From JACCQS01 sp050999295 (GTDB lineage Bacteria > Actinomycetota > Actinomycetes > Mycobacteriales > Geodermatophilaceae): 29,117 nucleotides of DNA. This document shows positions 9,819 to 15,411 of this stretch, in pieces. The stretch is taken from the NCBI GenBank assembly GCA_050999295.1, contig JBPCPI010000152.1, forward strand, positions 1 through 29,117, written 5' to 3'. Numbering within the stretch: position 1 is the first letter of the stretch; each line of letters opens with the position of its first letter. Position numbers and translations under genes: made by a program. The notes under the pieces were generated by a model. The model was not told the origin of the DNA. It did not search any database and saw nothing but the letters and a program-made list of their open reading frames with translations.

Positions 9819-10085
9819 ATGAGTACCGAGTCTCTACGTGCGGTCCGCGACCACCTCAGCGAGGTGGTCGATCGTGTTGAGCATCAACATGAGCGCGTCA
9901 TCCTCACCCGTAACGGGCATGTCGCGGCGGTGCTGATCAGCCCCGACGATCTCGCGCAGCTGGAGGAGACACTCGACGTCCTCAGCGACACTGTAGCCCT
10001 CGCGGACATCCGCGAGGGCGACGCCGCCTACGCGCGCGGCGACGTTGTTCGCGGCGTAGATGCCGTACGCCGCCTGAGAGAGTGA
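9819..10085 (+). CDS. Type II antitoxin, RelB/YefM (Phd-fold) family
   Basis: An 88-residue protein that would neutralise the adjacent RelE-like toxin and repress the operon. The N-terminal ~55 residues match the Phd/YefM DNA-binding fold: an initial STESLRAVRDHLSEVVDRVEH, then the NGHVAAVLISPDDLAQLEE stretch typical of the family. The C-terminal acidic helix (about residues 55-88) would wrap the toxin. ATG 9819 is chosen because the palindrome 9803-9818 ends just before it; GTG 9813 would add two residues. No clear Shine-Dalgarno sequence is present for either. The stop overlaps the toxin start by four bases (GTGA), indicating translational coupling. The pair sits inside a broken PolDom gene. 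Confidence 0.88.
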   Translation: MSTESLRAVRDHLSEVVDRVEHQHERVILTRNGHVAAVLISPDDLAQLEETLDVLSDTVALADIREGDAAYARGDVVRGVDAVRRLRE

Positions 10086-10363
10086 GCACACCGCGTCGAT
10101 TCGAGCTCGTTCTAACTCCACCGGCACAGCGAGCGATCAGCAACAAGCTTCCCGAAGCCGTCGCCACGGCAGTTGTCAACTTCATGAGCACTGCGCTGCT
10201 AGACAACCCCTATCGAGTCGGCAAACAACTCGGCAACGAACTTTCCGGGATCTGGGCCGCCCGACGAGGCACGTATCGGATTCTCTACCGCATCAACGAG
10301 CAACTTCACGAGGTCGTGGTCTTGCGCATCGAGCACCGTCGCGACGCCTACCGACCGATGTAG
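10082..10363 (+). CDS. Type II toxin, RelE/ParE family
   Basis: A 93-residue basic protein of the RelE superfamily. RelE-type members cut mRNA on the ribosome and ParE-type members poison gyrase; sequence alone does not settle which. Visible family features are the N-terminal FELVLTPPAQRAI, the central GKQLGNELSGIWAARRGTYR, then ILYRINEQLHEVVVLRIEHRRDAY, where the RxGxYRILY core and the C-terminal HRRDAY are the usual RelE active-face residues. Arg and Tyr/His residues at those positions are kept, so the toxin may well be active. It starts with GTG overlapping the antitoxin stop by four bases. Confidence 0.88.
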   Translation: MSTPRRFELVLTPPAQRAISNKLPEAVATAVVNFMSTALLDNPYRVGKQLGNELSGIWAARRGTYRILYRINEQLHEVVVLRIEHRRDAYRPM

Positions 10364-10411
10364 TCCATTTGGCTCGCGGCCCGTCGTCTGAACTCACGCC
10401 TCGAAGCAACG

Positions 10412-10667
10412 AAACAGCCTGGTGTACGACGGCCGGGGGCGCCGGTGTCGTATCCGGTGGCCGGGAGGACCTCGATCAGGTGGCGCCGGGCGACTTCACC
10501 CTACGTTCAGCAGCCCGGCTGATCGTCGATGGCGGCCCCTGGGCCGACCGGATCCCGGAGCCGCGCAGCTCAGCCCCGAGCTGATCGAGGAGGGCCGGGA
10601 AATCCCAGTCGCCCGCGTACAGGCGATGCACGAGGGCAAGCGCCGCGCTCGCGAGCGCCGCGGTTGA
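10412..10667 (+). pseudogene. C-terminal remnant of the same PolDom protein, two frameshifts
   Basis: Three frames have to be joined to read it. From 10424 the frame gives VRRPGAPVSYPVA. After a one-base loss near 10462 the next frame gives EDLDQVAPGDFTLRSA and then PWADRIPEP. After another shift near 10564 the third gives QLSPELIEEGREIPVARVQ and MHEGKRRARERRG, ending at TGA 10665-10667. This is the normal C-terminal order of a stand-alone LigD polymerase domain protein. It matches the N-terminal remnant at 9457-9672, with roughly 200 central residues replaced by the toxin-antitoxin module. Confidence 0.6.
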
Positions 10668-10704
10668 CCCGGGGCTGACCCAGTCTCTTGATGGCAGAAA
10701 CCGG

Positions 10705-11463
10705 TCAGGCCGGGGGGTCCTGCATCACCGAGAAGGGCGCCCCCCAGGGATCCTCGACGACGGCGAAGCGGCCGAACTCTGTGTCCACTGCAGCCATGGT
10801 GACCTTGCCGCCGGCCTTTTCTACCGCCGCCACCGCGGAGTCGGTGGAGGCCACCGAGAAGCAGGTCGTCCAGCCTTTCGGCGTGCCGGGCTGGAGTGCA
10901 CCGATCCCGCCGAGAGGCGAGCCGCCGGTGGCGAAGGTGGCGTAGCCCTCCATCCCCTCCATCGGGTCGAAGCGGTAGTCGAAGACAGCGCTGTAGAAGG
11001 CCTGAGCTGCATCGGGGTCATCGACCGCGGCGTCGTTCCACGCCAGCGCACCGGGTTCGTTGTGGATCGTCACGCCGGTGTTCTGACCGGCCTGCCAGAG
11101 CCCGAACGGGTTTCCCTGTGGGTCGAGGGCGATCACCATGCGGCCCATGGGACCGACGTCCATGGGCGCCACCACAATCGTTCCGCCGGCCTCGGTGATG
11201 CGGGCGGCTGTGGCGTCCGCATCGTCGGTGGCCATGTACGTCGTCCACCTCGGCGGGTCGGACGGGTCCGTCTGCGGGGCCATCCCGGCAGCCGCGCGAT
11301 CACCGATGCGGGCGGTGAGGTACCCGCCGTACTCCGATTCCCCGCCGGTGTAAGTCCAACCGAGAATGTCGGTATAGAACGACTTGGCGTCCTCGAGGTC
11401 TGCGGCGCCGTAGTCGATCCAGCACGGCGTGCCGGCAGACCAGGACTTGTCACGAGTGGGCAT
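10705..11463 (-). CDS. Two-domain VOC (glyoxalase/bleomycin-resistance fold) protein, Cfp30B-like
   Basis: A 252-residue protein with two vicinal-oxygen-chelate domains in tandem (about residues 10-125 and 135-250). Each has the A-x-FY start (AKSFYTDILGW; AQAFYSAVFDYRF) and a DPxGxPF end (LDPQGNPFGLWQ; VEDPWGAPFSVM). The wording and size resemble the mycobacterial Rv0577/Cfp30B group, linked to methylglyoxal handling and immune interaction in M. tuberculosis. The reaction here is unknown. The start ATG at 11463 is preceded by a strong GAGGAGGAG ribosome binding site. It stands alone, with an intergenic gap to the nuclease-like gene upstream. Confidence 0.88.
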   Translation of the reverse strand: MPTRDKSWSAGTPCWIDYGAADLEDAKSFYTDILGWTYTGGESEYGGYLTARIGDRAAAGMAPQTDPSDPPRWTTYMATDDADATAARITEAGGTIVVAPMDVGPMGRMVIALDPQGNPFGLWQAGQNTGVTIHNEPGALAWNDAAVDDPDAAQAFYSAVFDYRFDPMEGMEGYATFATGGSPLGGIGALQPGTPKGWTTCFSVASTDSAVAAVEKAGGKVTMAAVDTEFGRFAVVEDPWGAPFSVMQDPPA

Positions 11464-11578
11464 GTCTCCTCCTCAGGTTCGAAGTTTGCACCCTGTCACC
11501 GCCCTGGGACACAGGCTAGGCCCGGAGTGGTCTGCAGGATGGATCGGGTATGAAACTTCGATGTGCCGCATAACCGAG

Positions 11579-12466
11579 TTACCCCGATGGTGGCTCGGTG
11601 CGGGGGACAGTCATGTTCATCTGCACGCCGAAGTGGTCGGATGGCCAGATACCCTCGATCGGCTGGTCACCGAGGCGGGCCACCTCGGTGACCCGGATGC
11701 CGGTGGTCGCCTCGACGAGGAGGTAGTCGATGCGCGCGCTGGGTGAGCCGGTCACCGCGATATGGCCGTTCTTTCGGCTCCAAGTGTTTCCCGCACCGAG
11801 TTCCGGGGCCGCCCACAGCCAGGCATCCAGCAGGATGCGGCTGCCGACCACCGGCGCTGTCTTGTGCCCACAGAGCTTGCGGATCTCGTCGGAGTCGGGC
11901 TCGGCATTGAAGTCGCCGGTCAGGAACAGGCAGTTGCGCTCGAGATCGTCCTGTTCGGCGAGAAAGTGCCAGATCGCCTCGACCTGGGCGCCGCGCAGGG
12001 CCGACAGGTGTGCTGGCGAGGCCAGGTGGGTGGTGACGGCGATGACCGCACCCTCCGGCGTCGAGATCTGGGCCAACGCTGCGATGCAACCAGCGTCTTC
12101 CGCGTGCTCGGGGAGTTCGGTGATGGCCGAGGCCGTGATCGGCCATCGGCTGAGGATCAGCTCGCCGATCTCGATGGAGTTCTCGCCCAACCGGCGTTGC
12201 CAGCGCTCGGATCGGGGCGAGGGAGCCCAGAGGTGATGCTTGAAGCCCAGCTCGTCGGCGATGGTCGATCCCTCGGCCGCCCATGCCTCCTGCAGGCACA
12301 GGATGTCGGGGTCAGCGCGCCGTAGCGTTTCCACGATCGCGGGGCTGCGATCCGGTCGTTTGACGCCTGCACGAGGGAGGGATCTCACCCGTCCTGCCGA
12401 TCGTCCGACGCGGCATTTCTCCCGACTTGACCGCATTCCACCTGACGCTTGGGGTGGAAAGTGCAT
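11579..12466 (-). CDS. Endonuclease/exonuclease/phosphatase-fold protein, N-terminus probably damaged
   Basis: From about residue 40 the frame matches the metal-dependent EEP hydrolase fold: AIVETLRRADPDILCLQE (metal-binding Glu), GDFNAEPDSDE (catalytic Asp and Asn), SARIDYLLVE, and SDHFGVQ (terminal Asp-His). Members cleave DNA, RNA or phosphate esters. The normal first strand, which usually reads like VLTWN and supplies an active-site Asn, is absent. The first ~35 residues are Arg/Ser/Gly-rich and match nothing I recognise, and the only ATG (12466) falls inside the structured repeat at 12411-12483. Either the 5' end was replaced, making it a pseudogene or altered enzyme, or translation starts further in. 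The core looks intact over about 250 residues. Confidence 0.75.
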   Translation of the reverse strand: MHFPPQASGGMRSSREKCRVGRSAGRVRSLPRAGVKRPDRSPAIVETLRRADPDILCLQEAWAAEGSTIADELGFKHHLWAPSPRSERWQRRLGENSIEIGELILSRWPITASAITELPEHAEDAGCIAALAQISTPEGAVIAVTTHLASPAHLSALRGAQVEAIWHFLAEQDDLERNCLFLTGDFNAEPDSDEIRKLCGHKTAPVVGSRILLDAWLWAAPELGAGNTWSRKNGHIAVTGSPSARIDYLLVEATTGIRVTEVARLGDQPIEGIWPSDHFGVQMNMTVPRTEPPSG

Positions 12467-12483
12467 GGAACGCGTGCAATGCC
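12411..12483. repeat. Structured dispersed repeat, copy 1
   Basis: Aligned without gaps to 22397-22469 it shares about 55 of 73 bases (my count by eye). Outer arms GCATTCCAC (12433-12441) and GTGCAATGC (12474-12482) pair at 8 of 9 positions. An inner hairpin TCCACC/GGTGGA is nested within and competes for the left arm. The element overlaps the apparent start of the EEP-fold gene. Confidence 0.55.
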
Positions 12484-12520
12484 GAGCGTGCCGAGCGTGC
12501 CGAGCGTGCCGAGCGTGCCG
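12481..12520. repeat. 9-bp tandem repeat, four units
   Basis: GCCGAGCGT is repeated four times perfectly and is followed by a partial unit GCCG. It abuts the right arm of the structured repeat copy 1. There is no coding frame of known family across it. Confidence 0.85.
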
Positions 12521-12541
12521 TACGGACTTCTCGCACGGGTG

Positions 12542-12751
12542 TCAGCTGACCGACTCGCGTACGTAGCTGCGCTGGACAACGATCCCGTTGACCTCGGGCC
12601 GACCAATCGGCTCGAGGCCCAGGGCCTTGGCCAGTGCCGGGCCGAGCGCGTTGGCGAAGAACCGGTCGGCGTGTGCCTACGTCTCCCAGAGGGTGACGAG
12701 GCGACCGAGGTGCGGGTCGCCAGGAAGCGACCACGCAGGCGGATGGTTCTA
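12542..12751 (-). pseudogene. Decayed small dimeric alpha/beta-barrel (antibiotic-monooxygenase-like) protein
   Basis: Reading leftward, one frame gives WSLPGDPHLGRLVTLWET, a TAG stop at 12679-12677, then AHADRFFANALGPALAKALG and PIGRPEVNGIVVQRSYV, ending at TGA 12544-12542. The pattern of a short strand ending in LWET, a helix with ADRFF, then LG-P-A and a final VQRSY strand resembles the C-terminal half of small ferredoxin-like barrel proteins such as the antibiotic biosynthesis monooxygenase family. A second TAG (12751-12749) lies upstream in the same frame, so the gene is broken at least twice. Confidence 0.4.
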
Positions 12752-12888
12752 GAGACCGAGGTCCGTACCGGCGATGAGGTCGCAGCACGCAGCACCGCAA
12801 CGATGCAGGAGCTGAGCGAGGCGTTCGTAACGCCAGGCTGACCTCGGCGGCCGACCGCGCTGACGGTTTCGTGGGTCCTCCCGACGGG

Positions 12889-12894
12889 TAACTT
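12889..12894 (+). promoter_or_regulatory. -10 box of a leaderless promoter for the Ser/Thr kinase
   Basis: TAACTT is followed by exactly six bases and then ATG at 12901. There is no Shine-Dalgarno sequence. Confidence 0.5.
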
Positions 12895-12900
12895 CGACCC

Positions 12901-14112
12901 ATGATGGCCGATCCGGTCGGCGTGGGTCGGGTCTTGGCCGGCCGGTACACGTTGCGTACGCCCTTGGGGCGCGGCGGGATGGGTACGGTGTGGCTTGCCA
13001 CCGACTCAGTCCTGGGCCGGCAGGTAGCGATCAAAGAAGTCACCTTCGATGCCGCCGCAGTGGAGGAACGCCGCCTGCTGCGCGAGCGGACGCTGCGTGA
13101 GGCGCGAGCCGCCGCCCGGTTCCAGCATCCGCGGGTGACCACCGTCCACGACGTGATCGAGGAGGACGGTAGGCCGTGGATCGTGATGGAGCACGTGCCC
13201 TCACGCACCTTGGCGCGGGTGCTGCAGGAAAACGGTCCCATGCCTCCGGACCTTGTGTCCCGGATCGGGATGGATCTGCTCGGAGCGCTGGAGGCAGCTC
13301 ACCGGGCCGGAATCGTGCACCGCGACGTGAAGCCCGACAACGTGCTGATCGGTGCCGAGTGGCGAGCCTGGCTGACCGACTTCGGCATCGCCACGTCCAG
13401 CGGCGAATCCGGCCTCACCGAGGAGGGCATCCTGCTGGGATCGCCGTCGTACATGTCACCCGAGCGGGCTCGCAACGAGGTCCCCTCGCCGGCGGCGGAT
13501 GTGTGGTCGCTGGGGGCGACCCTCTTCACTGCCGTGGAGGGGCGGCCGCCGTTCGACCGCGGCGACGCGATGTCCACGCTGCTTGCGGTGATCACCGAGC
13601 CGTCGGCTCCACTTGCCCACGCCGGACCACTGACGCCGGTTCTGTTGGGCTGCCTGACCAAGGACCCGGCTCGACGGATGACCCTCGACCAGGTACGGGC
13701 TGGCCTGAACCGGGTGCTGATGGGACCCGCCCCGGCCATGATCCGACCGGCCGCACCGCCGCCGACCACGTACGTCCCTCGCCAACAGACCAGGGTGGAG
13801 CGCCTGGCCGTCGCTGACCTGTCTGCCCTGGCCAAGGCAACCCGCTCATCCGGCAAGGCCGCGCAGCAGGCTGCCGGGAGCACCGCGGCTGGAACCCACG
13901 GACATCCCTCGTCCAGCGCGCGGTGGACGGCAAACCCGCCGATGCCGGCGCCGATCCGTCAGCCGGCGCAGCCTGCACCTCAGCGGCCCAGGTGGCGCTT
14001 CAAGCGTCGGTGGGTTGTCGTTCCGATCGTTGTTGTCCTAGTGCTCTGCGTCGCCGCTGTCGTGCTGGTGATCTACCTGCTGGGCGCCCTCGAGGGCACC
14101 ATGGGCGGTTGA
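12901..14112 (+). CDS. Transmembrane Ser/Thr protein kinase (Hanks type)
   Basis: A 403-residue membrane kinase that phosphorylates proteins on Ser/Thr. The kinase domain (about residues 15-275) keeps the glycine loop LGRGGMG (22-28), the ATP-binding Lys45 in VAIKE, the catalytic loop HRDVKPDN (Asp142), the metal-binding DFG (160-162), an activation loop leading to GSPSYMSPERA, and DVWSLGATLF. All catalytic residues are present. A Pro/Ala-rich juxtamembrane linker follows, then a basic stop-transfer segment RWRFKRRW and one membrane helix (about 371-398). Only a few residues lie outside, so there is no PASTA or other extracellular sensor, unlike PknB. ATG 12901 is six bases after a -10-like TAACTT; a second ATG follows immediately. 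Confidence 0.94.
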   Translation: MMADPVGVGRVLAGRYTLRTPLGRGGMGTVWLATDSVLGRQVAIKEVTFDAAAVEERRLLRERTLREARAAARFQHPRVTTVHDVIEEDGRPWIVMEHVPSRTLARVLQENGPMPPDLVSRIGMDLLGALEAAHRAGIVHRDVKPDNVLIGAEWRAWLTDFGIATSSGESGLTEEGILLGSPSYMSPERARNEVPSPAADVWSLGATLFTAVEGRPPFDRGDAMSTLLAVITEPSAPLAHAGPLTPVLLGCLTKDPARRMTLDQVRAGLNRVLMGPAPAMIRPAAPPPTTYVPRQQTRVERLAVADLSALAKATRSSGKAAQQAAGSTAAGTHGHPSSSARWTANPPMPAPIRQPAQPAPQRPRWRFKRRWVVVPIVVVLVLCVAAVVLVIYLLGALEGTMGG

Positions 14113-14284
14113 CGGATGACCGTACGGTCGGCACCGTTCAGTACGCGCAGTGGGCGAGCGGCAGTCGGCCGACATGCCGTTTTACTGACTGAGCTTCGAC
14201 GTCTGCCGAGGAGCGGGTCCCACTTGCTGATCTGGGCGAGCTCGGATCGACAGCGTCCGCCTCCGAGAGGTCTGGGGTCGAGGG

Positions 14285-14530
14285 ATGGTCCTGGACCTCG
14301 AACAACAGATCCTGAAAGTCCTGCGGGGCACCACCAATTCCGGGGATAGGCCGGTGACTCTCGGCGAACTCTCCCGCCGGTTAGGCGTCAGCTCGCAGTT
14401 GATCGCGGGCTGCACCCGCCGAATGGTGCGGCATGGGACTGCCCAGCCGTCGATCATCACGATGGACGGCGTTCCCACACTGCATGGCCTGCTCAGCCAA
14501 CCTCCGGGCCCAGCATTGCCTCGGCCTTGA
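14285..14530 (+). CDS. Small helix-turn-helix-like hypothetical protein
   Basis: An 81-codon frame. The stretch LEQQILKVLRGTTNSGDRPV, followed by TLGELSRRLGVSSQLIAGC, looks like a winged-helix start: a helix, then a helix-turn-helix with LGVS at the turn, and a basic TRRMVRHG. It could bind DNA or be a fragment of a larger regulator. The C-terminal half (Pro/Leu-rich) matches nothing I know. A GAGAGG lies 14 bases before ATG 14285, which is rather far. The gene lies between the kinase and an IS630 remnant. Roughly 170 bases between the kinase stop and this start hold nothing I recognise. Confidence 0.45.
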   Translation: MVLDLEQQILKVLRGTTNSGDRPVTLGELSRRLGVSSQLIAGCTRRMVRHGTAQPSIITMDGVPTLHGLLSQPPGPALPRP

Positions 14531-14714
14531 CCGGTCGCTGGAAAGACGCCAACGGAGTGATGACCCAGTCCAGTCCACGGGTCAGCCCCTGCCGCCGCGG
14601 GTGTCCGTGAGCGAACTCGCCGCTTCTCCGCGACCTGGCCAGCACCTAGCGGGTCGTCGGCCTGAAGACGCGAATGATCACGGTCTGTTCTCCTCGCTTG
14701 GTTGCGCTTGTGGT

Positions 14715-14976
14715 CTGACTTCGAAGTCTTCCTGGTGGCGATGCCGGGGCTGACAGGTCGCGGTGACCTTTCCGGTCGCGATCTCCAACGCCGCGAACAA
14801 GGTGGTGGTCCGTGCCGGACGTAGTCGTGAGTGCGCCGCTCGGGCAGGCCGGGTTGCATCGGCAGCATCGGCGCGGTCCGGTCCAGGGCCTGGATCTGGG
14901 ACTTCTCGTCCACACACAACACCACCGAGTTCTCCGGCGGGGCCAGGTAGAGCCCGACCACGTCGGTCACCTTCAT
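14715..14976 (-). pseudogene. IS630-family transposase remnant
   Basis: Leftward from 14976 the frame reads VTDVVGLYLAPPENSVVLCV then DEKSQIQALDRTAP, LPERRTHDYVRHG. This is the central DDE region of IS630-type transposases; the Asp in VDEKSQ is the second catalytic acid. A frameshift near 14810 moves the match to TTTLFAALEIATGKVTA and CQPRHRHQE, after which homology fades. The N-terminal DNA-binding third and the last catalytic acid are missing. I see no matching inverted repeats. It directly adjoins the 3' end of the NTF2-like gene. Confidence 0.75.
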
Positions 14977-15000
14977 CGCCCGCTCGTTTGTACCGGTCCG

Positions 15001-15363
15001 TCACGGCACACTCGTCCATAGCGCGTTCAAGATTTTCCATCCGTCCGGCATCCGCACCAGTTGCAAGTACTCGGTGTACACCGTGCTGTACACGGTTGCG
15101 TTGGCCATGTCCGCGTAGACATCCTCGACTGTCACCCGGATGTTGAGGTCCGCAGGCCTACCGCCCTTGCCGTCTCCTTTCCCGGTGTCGTCGATCATCT
15201 GCTGCGCGTTGATCACCATGACCGATCTGTCGAGTCGGAGCGCCCGCTTGCACAGATCCGGATGCAGCGCTCGCTCCATGCGCGCGACATCGCCGTCGAA
15301 CCATCCCTCGAAATAGTCGAGGACCGTCGAGGTCACCGCGTCCTGGTCGGGAGAGGACCCCAT
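15001..15363 (-). CDS. NTF2-like / putative lumazine-binding family protein
   Basis: A 120-residue protein of the NTF2/SnoaL-like cone fold. The helical N-terminus VTSTVLDYFEGWFDGDVARMERALHPDL and the final strand MPDGWKILNALWTS are typical of the putative lumazine-binding family. Such proteins are small enzymes, ligand binders or accessory subunits; its reaction cannot be told from sequence. AGGAAAGG stands upstream of ATG 15363. It is 48 bases downstream of the hydrolase-glycosyltransferase gene on the same strand, so it is probably the third gene of the TetR-led operon. Its 3' end is immediately followed by the IS630 remnant, but the C-terminus looks complete. Confidence 0.8.
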   Translation of the reverse strand: MGSSPDQDAVTSTVLDYFEGWFDGDVARMERALHPDLCKRALRLDRSVMVINAQQMIDDTGKGDGKGGRPADLNIRVTVEDVYADMANATVYSTVYTEYLQLVRMPDGWKILNALWTSVP

Positions 15364-15411
15364 GGCTTCAGCCTTTCCTGCGCGAAGAGCGGGTCAACCA
15401 GGTCGCGACCA

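Noticed and set aside
12481..12520. Possible CRISPR-like array
   Set aside because: Units are 9 bases in direct tandem without spacers, so it is a simple repeat.
12312..13241. 309-codon frame (-) across the repeat zone and kinase start
   Set aside because: It runs antisense to the kinase catalytic domain and through the 9-bp repeats; composition is Arg/Ser-rich with no family signature.
14715..14976. Complete insertion sequence
   Set aside because: Only the central transposase part is readable, with a frameshift and no terminal repeats, so it is a remnant.
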